From contig JAILAV010000070.1 in the NCBI GenBank assembly GCA_024681435.1, positions 1 to 37,939 on the forward strand: a stretch of DNA of 37,939 nucleotides, in the 5' to 3' direction. Positions within the stretch are counted from its first letter, which is position 1, and each line of letters begins with the position of its first letter. Both the position numbers and the translations under genes were made by a program. Below are positions 23,976 to 31,801 of this stretch, one piece after another. The stretch comes from Pseudobutyrivibrio sp. (GTDB lineage: Bacteria > Bacillota > Clostridia > Lachnospirales > Lachnospiraceae). The notes beneath the pieces were generated by a model. The model saw only the letters and a list, made by a program, of their open reading frames with translations, did not search any database and was not told where the DNA came from.

Positions 23976-25844
23976 TTAATTGCCTCCAACAACAACACAT
24001 ACTACTGTGTCTAATTTACCGGCTTCTTTAATAGCCTTTTTGCTAAATGAAAGAAGCTTGTCTCCAGCCTTAACCTTCTGGCCTTTTTCAACCAAATACT
24101 GAAAACCTGTACCATTCATTTGAACGGTGTCGATACCAACATGAATAAGTACATCAGCTCCGTTGTCTGCCTTTATTCCAATAGCGTGCTTGCTATCATC
24201 CATTGTGACTGTAACTGTGCCATCTGTTGGCGAAATAATCTCTTCTGAAGAAGGTGTGATACCGATTCCATCCCCCATTAATTTCTTAGAGAAAACCTCA
24301 TCCTGAACCTGCTCAAGTGCAATAACATCACCAGCAACAACCTTTGTTAAATCGATGCCGTTTACTACCTTGCTTGGAACTGCATTAATTGGCTGTGAAG
24401 CTACCACTTCCTCATCTTCCACTTCACCGTAGAGATCTTCGTCTGTAAGCTTCTTCTTTCCAGCGATAAGTGTAAGTATAAATGGTACTGCGATTGCAAC
24501 AAGCATTGCAAGTGCAAATATGCCCATGTATTTTGTCTGGATTGATAAAATTCCTGGTATACCACCAACACCGATTGAATTAGCCATTACTCCTGAACCT
24601 ACAGAAATAATTGCTGCAATACAAGAACCAATCATAGCGCTGAAGAATGGGAACCCATACTTCAAGTTAACACCGAACATAGCAGGCTCTGTTACACCTA
24701 AGTAACATGAGATACATGCTGGAATTGATACTTCCTGAGTCTTAACATTCTTCTTCTGAAGATAAATCATACCAAGAACTGCTGAACCCTGTGCAATATT
24801 TGATAAAGCAATCATTGGCCAAAGAATTGTTCCACCAAAGTCAGCAACAAGCTGAGTATCGATGGCATTTGTCATATGATGCAAACCAGTAATTACAAGT
24901 GGTGCATAGAAGAAACCAAACACTCCTGCGAATAACCAGTTAACTGAGCTTGTAAGACCTGCATGAACACCTGTAGAAATCCATGAACCAATCTTCCAAC
25001 CGATAGGTCCTAAAATAAAGTGTGATGCCATAACTGCAAGTACAAGTGAGAAGAATGGCACAACAATCATTGAAATAACTTTAGGACAAATCTTTGTGAA
25101 TAACTTCTCCAAAAATACCAGACAAAAACCTGCCAAAATAGCTGGAATAACCTGCGCCTGATAACCAATCATATTTACCTGAACAAATCCGAAATCCCAC
25201 TTTGGAATTGTATCAGCTGCTGCACCGGCAACACCGTATGCATTAAGGAGCTGTCCTGATACAAGTGTACATCCTAAAATGATACCAAGGATTTGTGTTG
25301 TTCCCATCTTCTTTGTGATGGACCAGCAAATACCAACTGGTAACATATGGAAGATAGCTTCACCAATAAGCCATAAGAAGCTATGAACACCTGCCCAAAA
25401 AACTGACTGTGAAACGATTGTGCCATTACCAAAATCGATTTCACCAATTACATTTCTAAAACCAAGAATCAAACCACCAACAACAAGTGCTGGAATAAGT
25501 GGTGCAAAAATCTCTGCTATAGATGACATAATCTGCTGCAAGAGATTCTGATTCTGCTTAGCCTGCTTTTTAACCTGATCCTTTGATACTCCTTCAAGTC
25601 CTGAAACTGCAGTGAAGTCATTGTAGAATTCCTGCACCTCCTGACCAATTATTACCTGAAACTGTCCAGCCTGAGTAAATGTTCCCTTTACCCCTTTGAT
25701 TTTTTCGATTCCAGGAATATCAGCCTTTGCTGGATCATTAAGTACAAATCTCATTCTAGTAACGCAGTGAGATACTGCCGCAATATTACCTTTTCCACCT
25801 ACAAGCTCTAACAGTTGCTTGCTCTCCTCGGTAAACTTTCCCAT
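23976..25844 (-). CDS. treP: Trehalose PTS permease, EIIBC with fused EIIA
   Basis: Takes up trehalose while phosphorylating it to trehalose-6-phosphate. From the chosen start it has 622 residues: EIIB (1-85, phospho-Cys27 in AVSHCVTRMRF), a multi-helix EIIC channel (about 105-460), an acidic linker, and a C-terminal Crr-type EIIA (about 490-622, phospho-His near 568 in DVLIHVGIDTV). An upstream in-frame ATG (25868) lacks a ribosome site, whereas GGAG lies six bases before the ATG at 25844. Its own EIIA makes it independent of a separate glucose EIIA. The promoter upstream carries two TreR-type palindromes. Sucrose-type EIIBCA permeases are close relatives; the linked treC decides for trehalose. 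Confidence 0.9.
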   Translation of the reverse strand: MGKFTEESKQLLELVGGKGNIAAVSHCVTRMRFVLNDPAKADIPGIEKIKGVKGTFTQAGQFQVIIGQEVQEFYNDFTAVSGLEGVSKDQVKKQAKQNQNLLQQIMSSIAEIFAPLIPALVVGGLILGFRNVIGEIDFGNGTIVSQSVFWAGVHSFLWLIGEAIFHMLPVGICWSITKKMGTTQILGIILGCTLVSGQLLNAYGVAGAAADTIPKWDFGFVQVNMIGYQAQVIPAILAGFCLVFLEKLFTKICPKVISMIVVPFFSLVLAVMASHFILGPIGWKIGSWISTGVHAGLTSSVNWLFAGVFGFFYAPLVITGLHHMTNAIDTQLVADFGGTILWPMIALSNIAQGSAVLGMIYLQKKNVKTQEVSIPACISCYLGVTEPAMFGVNLKYGFPFFSAMIGSCIAAIISVGSGVMANSIGVGGIPGILSIQTKYMGIFALAMLVAIAVPFILTLIAGKKKLTDEDLYGEVEDEEVVASQPINAVPSKVVNGIDLTKVVAGDVIALEQVQDEVFSKKLMGDGIGITPSSEEIISPTDGTVTVTMDDSKHAIGIKADNGADVLIHVGIDTVQMNGTGFQYLVEKGQKVKAGDKLLSFSKKAIKEAGKLDTVVCVVVGGN

Positions 25845-25876
25845 GACAATCTCCTTTCCCTTTTTCACTCACTCAT

Positions 25877-25933
25877 ACCTGTTTAAACAGGTTGTCATAA
25901 CTAATATATACCACAGCTGTTTAAACAGGTCAA
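25877..25933 (-). promoter_or_regulatory. treP-treC promoter with two palindromic TreR operators
   Basis: Two palindromes sharing CTGTTTAAACAG: ACCTGTTTAAACAGGT (25877-25892) and AGCTGTTTAAACAGGT (25915-25930), centres 38 bases apart. The minus-strand promoter TTGACC (25928-25933), 17 bases, TATATA (25905-25910) places one operator in the -35/spacer and the other just after the start point. Binding by the adjacent GntR regulator is inferred. Confidence 0.88.
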
Positions 25934-25942
25934 TAGTTTTTA

Positions 25943-25975
25943 TAAAAAAAGTACCTAGCTGCCGCTAGATACTTT
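25943..25975 (-). terminator. Terminator of treR
   Basis: Stem AAAGTA-CTAGC / GCTAG-TACTTT (25948-25959 with 25964-25975, one mismatch), followed by a seven-T run on the minus strand. It lies just after the treR stop, so treR and treP-treC are separate transcripts. Confidence 0.85.
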
Positions 25976-25981
25976 CATCAT

Positions 25982-26713
25982 TTATAATTGCATTCCACCT
26001 CTCATTGCGGTGTCCATAAAGCAGAAATATTCAGGAAGATGGCGAGACTGAGTATACTCAAACATAATACCCATTTTATTAAATGTCTGGCTGGTAACCA
26101 CTGCCAAGCAATTATAATCCCCTGGGTTAAGCCATTTCATATCAACCTCTGTGACCCTTTCAACTGTCATCTTACGTTTACTCATAGCAATTTCCATATG
26201 TAATTCTTTTTCGATGTAATCGTAAATAGATCTGTTTGCAATTTCCTCTGTGATGCCAGGCACTATGCTTTTATCAAACATATTTATATCAAGGATACAT
26301 GGCTTGCCATCCAATTTTCGAAGACGCTGAATATAATATAGCTCCGTTCCAACATCAAATCCTGTTCTTCTATTAATACGCTCGTCTGCTGTAATTTCAG
26401 CAAACATAATCACTTCTGTATCGCTGTTTAATTTATTGCGGCTGGCAGATTCCTTAAAAGTTTCAATGCCACCGATAACAAAACTAGCCTTATCCACAGG
26501 CTGATATATAACCTTGACTCCCACGCCGTTTATTGACTGAACATAACCAATATCCATCAGCTGGGCAAGAGCTCTTCTTACTGTGTTTCGTGAACAATCA
26601 TATGTAACAACCAAAGCACTCTCCGGTGGTAGAATACTCTGATATTCGTACTCTTCCGATTCAATCCGAAGCTTTAAATCCTTAAATATTTCTGCGTATT
26701 TTGATTTTGCCAT
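25982..26713 (-). CDS. treR: GntR-family repressor TreR (HutC/UTRA type)
   Basis: Repressor of trehalose uptake genes, normally released by trehalose-6-phosphate. 243 residues: N-terminal GntR winged helix (1-70; ILPPESALVVTYDCSRNTVRRALAQLMDIGYV) and a C-terminal UTRA ligand domain (about 85-235; FAEITADERINRRTGFDVG, YIQRLRKLDGKP). Length and both domains fit TreR. It lies upstream of treP on the same strand, but a terminator and a separate promoter with palindromes come between. GAAGAG-type ribosome site before the ATG is modest. Confidence 0.9.
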   Translation of the reverse strand: MAKSKYAEIFKDLKLRIESEEYEYQSILPPESALVVTYDCSRNTVRRALAQLMDIGYVQSINGVGVKVIYQPVDKASFVIGGIETFKESASRNKLNSDTEVIMFAEITADERINRRTGFDVGTELYYIQRLRKLDGKPCILDINMFDKSIVPGITEEIANRSIYDYIEKELHMEIAMSKRKMTVERVTEVDMKWLNPGDYNCLAVVTSQTFNKMGIMFEYTQSRHLPEYFCFMDTAMRGGMQL

Positions 26714-26842
26714 AATATTACTCTTCTTCCTTATAGGATATATTTTAGGTTATCACATCTTAATAAATTCTGGCAAATGATTATTATCTCCAGGTATATT
26801 GTCTGATAATTTCTAAATTAATTATTAAATAATTATAAATTA

Positions 26843-26884
26843 TTAGCACTCTCTATTGACGAGTGCTAATTTTAGTTATATAAC
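26843..26884 (+). promoter_or_regulatory. CIRCE operator overlapping the hsp20 promoter
   Basis: Perfect CIRCE TTAGCACTC-N9-GAGTGCTAA (26843-26869). TTGACG (26856-26861), 17 bases, TATAAC (26879-26884) forms the promoter. From -35 through the spacer it is nearly the same sequence as the clpB promoter (TTGACGAGTGCTAATTTT is identical in both). Confidence 0.95.
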
Positions 26885-26976
26885 ATAGTTACAACAACAG
26901 AAGGAACAAAGATATCCTTCCAAACCAACCAGTAAACGGGAAAAATCAATATTTTATATAAGAGGAGGTAATTATT

Positions 26977-27417
26977 ATGTTAATGCCTAGTATTTTATCA
27001 AATGATTTTATGGATGATTTCTTTGGAGTACCAAGAGTAACAGGATTCGGTCGTCAGTACGACAATGATTTTGCAAGAATGATGACAACTGATGTTAAGG
27101 AAAACGAAAAGGATTATCAAGTAGATATGAATCTTCCTGGCTTCGCCAAAGAAGATATCAAAGCTGAGCTTAAAGATGGTTATCTCACAATCAAAGCTGA
27201 GACAAATCAGAACAATGATGAGCAGGATGATGACGGCAAATACATCCGCAGAGAACGCTACACAGGCTCTTGCAGCCGAAGCTTCTATGTAGGCGATGCC
27301 CTAACTCAGGACGACATCCACGCGGCGTTTAAGGACGGTGTCTTGACATTACGTATACCTAAAGTTGAGGCTATCCCTCAAAAAGACGAAACTAAATACA
27401 TTGCTATCGAGGGATAA
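26977..27417 (+). CDS. Small heat-shock protein Hsp20
   Basis: ATP-independent holdase that keeps unfolding proteins soluble for ClpB/DnaK. 146 residues: a short Phe-rich N-terminal arm (LSNDFMDDFFG), an alpha-crystallin domain (about 38-138; DVKENEKDYQVDMNLPGFAKEDI, then the GVLTLRIPK strand), and a short tail ending KYIAIEG. Length is normal for bacterial class A/Hsp18 proteins. AGGAGG lies eight bases before the ATG. The leader is about 85 bases and contains GAAGGA/TCCTTC and a CCTTCC that could mask the ribosome site. CIRCE control is shown by the operator upstream. Monocistronic. Confidence 0.95.
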   Translation: MLMPSILSNDFMDDFFGVPRVTGFGRQYDNDFARMMTTDVKENEKDYQVDMNLPGFAKEDIKAELKDGYLTIKAETNQNNDEQDDDGKYIRRERYTGSCSRSFYVGDALTQDDIHAAFKDGVLTLRIPKVEAIPQKDETKYIAIEG

Positions 27418-27424
27418 TTCATAT

Positions 27425-27523
27425 AAAAAGAACCTAGTTACGCCCACAAGCCTTGGTGGTACTCAGGAGCGAGATTGGCTCTCTGAGTACCACCAAGAGC
27501 TTGTTAGCTACTAGGTTCTTTTT
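27425..27523. terminator. Very long hairpin, bidirectional terminator between convergent genes
   Basis: Nearly continuous pairing over 99 bases: AAAAAGAACCTAGT with ACTAGGTTCTTTTT (27425-27438/27510-27523), ACAAGC/GCTTGT, CTTGGTGGTACTCAG/CTGAGTACCACCAAG (27452-27466/27483-27497) and GAGC/GCTC around a seven-base loop, about 39 base pairs in all. Both strands end in a T-run, as needed to stop hsp20 and the opposite dehydratase operon. Much longer than a normal terminator. Confidence 0.85.
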
Positions 27524-27544
27524 CTATACTTCAGTCTGCTATTC

Positions 27545-29086
27545 TTACCACGAAAGTGAATCATCAAATTCTTCAAGGGAAGGGTCTACGGGCTCTTCCT
27601 TTAGTATTGTTCGCATATAGCGATTGACTTCGGTTCGCATATCCCTGCGGGTTCCATCGAGAGGAACCATAAGATTATGATTTACCCAGATCCAATGAAT
27701 GCCGCGCTTTCTGGCCTCTTCTTCAAATAGGCCATGATATCCAGACATTGCCTTACATCCAATGTGGACGTACATGATTACCATGTCAGCGTTCATTTGC
27801 TCGCATATTCTAAAAAGGTCCTCAACTCCAGTTTCGTAACCACCATTTGAACGATTTCTCATAATCATATTTTCATAGAGATGACCTAAATCTAAGAGAG
27901 CCTGATGTTTATCTGTGGTGCTGACCATTTCTGTGGACACACAGCAAAGCATGTCATTGATAGGCACAATTCCCCAACAGTTCATAAGCCAATTGGGAAA
28001 TGCGGTATAGTATGCAGCCTGGACGCCCCACAAAATAGCTCGATGACGATACTCTTTGCATGCAACCTCTTTATTCTGATATGCCTTTGTGGCAAGGGCT
28101 GTTATCTTCTTATCTGTATCAAGAAATAGCTGGCTTCGGCCACCGGCTGCCATGTACACACCATAACGATAAAATCCAAGTGTTGCGCCTAAAATCTGAG
28201 GATAAGGCGTCTTATTTATTTCAAGCCACTCTAAAAATTCCTTGGTCTCCTCATTGAAGCGAGCCATGTTTTTAAATAGATAATCCCAGTCGTATTTTTC
28301 ACCTGTCTGCTCTTCTATAAATTTGATAGCATTTAAAACTTCTTCACCGGCATATTCCTGAACACTTTCCTGCCTATGGCGAATAGGTGCTGCCAACTGG
28401 AAGGTTGGAATATTCATGCTGCGAGCCATAAGGCCGCCGCCCATCAAACTACCATCACAAGTGGTATTACACTGAATGGCACAAGCACCAATCATTGGAA
28501 AATCATCCTCCAGGGCACATCCCAATTCTGCTGCTGGCATAGGGCACACATCGGTAGGCACGCCATATTCATGGGTCTTGTCCACGTAATGCATTACTCC
28601 GTTTTGACACATAAAAGAACTTGCATAGATGGCTGGAACCTCGTAGCTAACCCACTTAAGATTAGGGAATCCGCCCATAAGAGTACTCATCATATTCTCA
28701 TCAAATATAACCATCTTTTTGCTGAGTTCCACGTCATTTCCGATTTCAGGATCAGCCTTAAACATATCTGTCAAAGACTCTGTCATATCAATAACAATTA
28801 GCCCTATTCCTTCATGAGCTAGTCTAAGAGCAGTACCTCTTAAGCCTTCAGTGTGTCTGTCCATAAAATCTGGAACAGCCAAATAATTGCTCATCCATCT
28901 ATACCTGAAAAAGCCTTTGAAATTGTTTGGCTTCATTATGAATCTTCCAAGCACAAATAGATAATATAACCATCGGGTATAATCGTACCAAGTGTCCTTT
29001 AGTCCGCGCCACTCTCTTCGGCGTCTAGGACGCTTGCCAGAATATACTACCTTTCCTAACTGCTCACTACCTAATGCCTTTCCCAT
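27545..29086 (-). CDS. 2-hydroxyacyl-CoA dehydratase (HgdB-type) family protein, large
   Basis: Second gene of a two-gene operon of the 2-hydroxyacyl-CoA dehydratase D-component family (HgdA/HgdB, BcrB/BcrC superfamily, PF06050), oxygen-sensitive [4Fe-4S] proteins. 513 residues, longer than the typical 380-430. The extra N-terminal part is Arg-rich (RPRRRREWRG) followed by an aromatic, possibly membrane-associating helix (about 33-55). Candidate cluster cysteines lie in FMCQNG, DVCPMP, GACAIQCNTTCDGS and HIGCKAMSGYHG. The start overlaps the upstream gene by 20 bases, with GGGAG nine bases before the ATG. The substrate is unknown, and no CoA-transferase or activator lies nearby. Confidence 0.8.
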   Translation of the reverse strand: MGKALGSEQLGKVVYSGKRPRRRREWRGLKDTWYDYTRWLYYLFVLGRFIMKPNNFKGFFRYRWMSNYLAVPDFMDRHTEGLRGTALRLAHEGIGLIVIDMTESLTDMFKADPEIGNDVELSKKMVIFDENMMSTLMGGFPNLKWVSYEVPAIYASSFMCQNGVMHYVDKTHEYGVPTDVCPMPAAELGCALEDDFPMIGACAIQCNTTCDGSLMGGGLMARSMNIPTFQLAAPIRHRQESVQEYAGEEVLNAIKFIEEQTGEKYDWDYLFKNMARFNEETKEFLEWLEINKTPYPQILGATLGFYRYGVYMAAGGRSQLFLDTDKKITALATKAYQNKEVACKEYRHRAILWGVQAAYYTAFPNWLMNCWGIVPINDMLCCVSTEMVSTTDKHQALLDLGHLYENMIMRNRSNGGYETGVEDLFRICEQMNADMVIMYVHIGCKAMSGYHGLFEEEARKRGIHWIWVNHNLMVPLDGTRRDMRTEVNRYMRTILKEEPVDPSLEEFDDSLSW

Positions 29087-30266
29087 TAGCCAATGCTCCC
29101 TTCAATTCCACTCTCTCGACGAATGCCTGTATTCTAGTGCGAAGTTGACCTGATGATCTAACCACATAAGGTCTGTCTACAGATAAAACAGGATAATGAT
29201 ATTCCTCTTCCATAATGTGGAATGCGGCTGCTCGTTCGTAGCCCCAATAATCACAGAATTTTATCTGCTGGTATATAAGTCCATCGGCCTTATACTCCTT
29301 AGCCAACTTATCTACATATTCACGACGCTCTATGATTTTATCCTGGTTGAAAAATCTAGGACATTTGCCCCACTCTAGATATGTCCTGCAAATCTGAGTA
29401 AGCACATCCTCATAATCATTAAGCTCAATCACCTGACGTCCTGGCAGGGAACCAAAACAATATCTGTCTGCCACAACAAGCGCCCCGCACTCCTCTGCCA
29501 GCTTAATGAACTCAGGGTCATCTATCTCTGAGCCAACCACCACTACGCGAATACGATATTTGCCTGGGTCATCAGGCTCTCTAGTCTCTAATTCCTGAAG
29601 AGTCTCCTGAAGCTTATCTTTCAACATATCCTTTGGACAGCAATAGGTTGCAAGACACAGTACAGCAAATTCATAGCCCGTAATCCTTGGCACTTCGCTT
29701 TTACGATAATCTCCAATGGCTGTGATTAATCTGCTGATTTCATTTTGCTCCTCAACAGCCTTTCTCATAGCCGCATCTGAAATGTCAATTCCAAACTTAT
29801 CTCGCAAAGGTTCCAGTACACGAATACGCATCTGCTTTACATAGTGTTTAAGGGCAGTCTCATCTGATTTCATCGGCACATCAGAATATGTCACAAAAAA
29901 ATCCGCATTAGGGTTTGTTCCCAGTCTTTCAATATTTTCCACGCATCGATTCATCTGCGCGCAAGCATCAGGTGCCAGAATGCAATCCAAGTAATTATAT
30001 CCCCCTTCGATTGCTCTCTCTAAATATGCACGACATCCTTCACACAAAGTAGAGCTCATGTAATATGTGCCCATCTCTATTGAGCCTGTCTGTGGAGCTC
30101 GAAGTCTAGTGGAAAAACACCCAGGTAAATTCAACAAGGGCTCCGGGATTTGAAAGCAAACATGTCCAATGGCACGTCGCCCTTCATCTTTGGCCTTTCT
30201 GGATAAATCGTTATATGTATCTTCTAATAATTTTTCAAAAAAATATAAATTCTTTAAATCTTTCAT
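29067..30266 (-). CDS. 2-hydroxyacyl-CoA dehydratase family protein, small
   Basis: First gene of the dehydratase-type pair, 399 residues, the usual length for HgdA/HgdB-like subunits. Cysteines that could hold a [4Fe-4S] cluster are in LCEGCRAYL, DCILAPDACAQMNRC and QIKFCDYWGYERA; the C-terminal DRPYVVRSSGQLRTRIQAF is typical of the family (consensus near GQxxTRxxAF). The partner encoded downstream overlaps by 20 bases, so a heterodimer is likely. These enzymes need an ATP-dependent [4Fe-4S] activator (HgdC type), which is not encoded here. AAGGATG lies seven bases before the ATG; a sigma-A promoter is at 30300-30328. Confidence 0.82.
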   Translation of the reverse strand: MKDLKNLYFFEKLLEDTYNDLSRKAKDEGRRAIGHVCFQIPEPLLNLPGCFSTRLRAPQTGSIEMGTYYMSSTLCEGCRAYLERAIEGGYNYLDCILAPDACAQMNRCVENIERLGTNPNADFFVTYSDVPMKSDETALKHYVKQMRIRVLEPLRDKFGIDISDAAMRKAVEEQNEISRLITAIGDYRKSEVPRITGYEFAVLCLATYCCPKDMLKDKLQETLQELETREPDDPGKYRIRVVVVGSEIDDPEFIKLAEECGALVVADRYCFGSLPGRQVIELNDYEDVLTQICRTYLEWGKCPRFFNQDKIIERREYVDKLAKEYKADGLIYQQIKFCDYWGYERAAAFHIMEEEYHYPVLSVDRPYVVRSSGQLRTRIQAFVERVELKGALANGKGIR

Positions 30267-30299
30267 CCGTATTCATCCTTAGGATTTTATTCAGGTCAT

Positions 30300-30328
30300 A
30301 TTTTATCAATAAAATGCATAATAGACAA
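30300..30328 (-). promoter_or_regulatory. Promoter of the dehydratase-type operon
   Basis: Minus strand: TTGTCT (30323-30328), 17 bases, TAAAAT (30300-30305). The start point would lie about 25 bases before the 30266 ATG, leaving room for the AAGGA site. Confidence 0.6.
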
Positions 30329-30379
30329 TATAGCCATTTGGTATAAATACATAAATAGCACTAAATATAGTGAATGCAT

Positions 30380-30408
30380 TAGACATTAGCTACTATATGT
30401 GCTATTAT
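30380..30408 (+). promoter_or_regulatory. Promoter of the 265-residue orphan gene
   Basis: TAGACA (30380-30385), 17 bases, TATTAT (30403-30408), then GGGGAGGG and the ATG at 30434. Divergent from the dehydratase promoter. Confidence 0.6.
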
Positions 30409-30433
30409 CATATCATCAGGGGAGGGATTTAAT

Positions 30434-31231
30434 ATGGAGAAGGTGGACGTATTATTCAAATCACATCTTGATTATCAGTTAGAAGCCAAAATGGCTTCTG
30501 TTTCTGCGCCTGAAATTAAGTTAGAGGATATCATCCACATTAATCTCCATAATTGCACATTCCATGATTTCAAAGAATGCATGATTTATGCCCGAGAGAA
30601 ATATCCTGATTTCGATTACAACGATTCCATTCTGGAATCAATTATTCCAAGTGATTCTTCGCCAGATAAAAAATATGATTTTGTAGAACTTACGGAGTAT
30701 GCTAAGCACACTGCCATTACTATAGGTAATATGGCGCTATTTAGCGAGCTACAAAAAGTAGCTGCGGCGATCGAAAGTTTCAAGGAAACTCACAATGACG
30801 AAGAGGAAAAACATCTTTCTTCTGTTATGAATTTTGAGGACTATGATAATTATGAAATAAAAACACAGCCTATCTTTATGGAAGAAATTGGAAGCTGTGT
30901 TATTGGCGGCGGCAATGATGGTGCCATTAAAATCACTGCCCATCTCCATGATAGCAGCACTCCTGAAAGACCAGTAGTCTCTATTGTTTTCTATGTTCTA
31001 AACTCTGGTCTATACATGACCAACAAAGATATCATTGATATAAACAATATCTACAAAGCAAATGCAACAATTATTGAAGTCTTTGCCTATCTCAGTTACA
31101 AAGACTATCTCAATAATAAATTTAATCACACCTTTGATAAAATCTTAATTAGTGGGACATTTGATATCGACAGCTTGGAAGACATGTATTCCAAGCATTA
31201 TGACTTGCGCCCATTCGACAAGCTAAATTAG
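30434..31231 (+). CDS. Uncharacterised cytoplasmic protein, 265 residues
   Basis: I do not recognise this protein. It is acidic and soluble, without signal peptide or membrane segment. The N-terminal half (1-130) looks helical; the middle has an acidic stretch (near 118-145, HNDEEEKH and FEDYDNYE). A glycine-rich VIGGGNDGAI turn occurs around 161-170. The rest is mixed alpha/beta. The ribosome site GGGGAGGGA is strong and the promoter good, so expression is likely. It stands alone between the divergent dehydratase operon and perR. No terminator is evident before the Per-box, though the AAAATAGTAAT palindrome (31266-31288) could form a stem. Confidence 0.75.
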   Translation: MEKVDVLFKSHLDYQLEAKMASVSAPEIKLEDIIHINLHNCTFHDFKECMIYAREKYPDFDYNDSILESIIPSDSSPDKKYDFVELTEYAKHTAITIGNMALFSELQKVAAAIESFKETHNDEEEKHLSSVMNFEDYDNYEIKTQPIFMEEIGSCVIGGGNDGAIKITAHLHDSSTPERPVVSIVFYVLNSGLYMTNKDIIDINNIYKANATIIEVFAYLSYKDYLNNKFNHTFDKILISGTFDIDSLEDMYSKHYDLRPFDKLN

Positions 31232-31265
31232 CTTTTTCCCATAAATTTATTTTATTCAATTTTTA

Positions 31266-31320
31266 AAAATAGTAATTATTACTATTTTGCTATTGACAAA
31301 GTGTATAATTCTGTTATCAT
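31266..31320 (+). promoter_or_regulatory. perR promoter with Per-box-like palindrome
   Basis: A 23-base palindrome (31266-31288; AAAATAGTAAT-T-ATTACTATTTT) resembles the AT-rich Per/Fur box. It abuts the promoter TTGACA (31293-31298), 16 bases, TATCAT (31315-31320). Autoregulation by PerR is the simplest reading. Confidence 0.8.
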
Positions 31321-31360
31321 AAAGACAGTCATTATTAATTTATGCAATTGAGGAAGTATT

Positions 31361-31747
31361 ATGAATTACAGTAGACAACGCGAATCAATTAAAGAATATT
31401 TAATGTCTACAAAGGAACACCCTACTGCTGATATTATCTATCAGAATGTAAAGATGGAATATCCTAAGATCAGCTTAGGCACCGTGTACAGAAACCTTAC
31501 ACTTCTAGTTGAGGTTGGGGAGGTCAAAAAGATTTCCACTGGTGATGGTACAGAGCACTACGATGCTGATACATCTGCTCATAGCCACTACTACTGTAGA
31601 TGTTGTCACAGATTAATGGATCTTGAGGTAACACCTAGCGTAGACCAAATTCTTGCTGCTTCCAGCGCAGGTATAGGTACGGTTGAAAGCGCTAACCTGC
31701 TCTTCACTGGCGTATGCAAAGATTGCATCAGAGAGCAAAACAAATAA
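31361..31747 (+). CDS. perR: Peroxide-responsive Fur-family repressor PerR
   Basis: Metal-dependent repressor inactivated by oxidation of its iron-binding histidines. 128 residues, slightly shorter than Bacillus PerR because the N-terminus is trimmed. A winged helix (1-60; HPTADIIYQNV, SLGTVYRNL) is followed by the dimer domain. Metal-site residues align with B. subtilis PerR His37, Asp85, His91, His93 and Asp104 as His20, Asp68, His74, His76 and Asp87; Asp rather than Glu at the last position favours PerR over Fur. Structural zinc cysteines are Cys79/Cys82 and Cys119/Cys122. It is followed 54 bases later by reverse rubrerythrin, a classic PerR target in clostridia. Confidence 0.9.
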   Translation: MNYSRQRESIKEYLMSTKEHPTADIIYQNVKMEYPKISLGTVYRNLTLLVEVGEVKKISTGDGTEHYDADTSAHSHYYCRCCHRLMDLEVTPSVDQILAASSAGIGTVESANLLFTGVCKDCIREQNK

Positions 31748-31764
31748 TAAGTTAATAATGAAAA

Positions 31765-31781
31765 TCAGTAATTATTATCAA
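31765..31781 (+). promoter_or_regulatory. Second Per-box-like site before rubrerythrin
   Basis: TCAGTAATTATTATCAA in the perR-rubrerythrin gap shares AGTAATTATTA with the palindrome before perR, but its right half is imperfect. It may allow separate PerR control of rubrerythrin. No clear -35/-10 pair is seen next to it. Confidence 0.45.
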
Positions 31782-31801
31782 ATTGTGAAAGGAGTCTAGT
31801 T

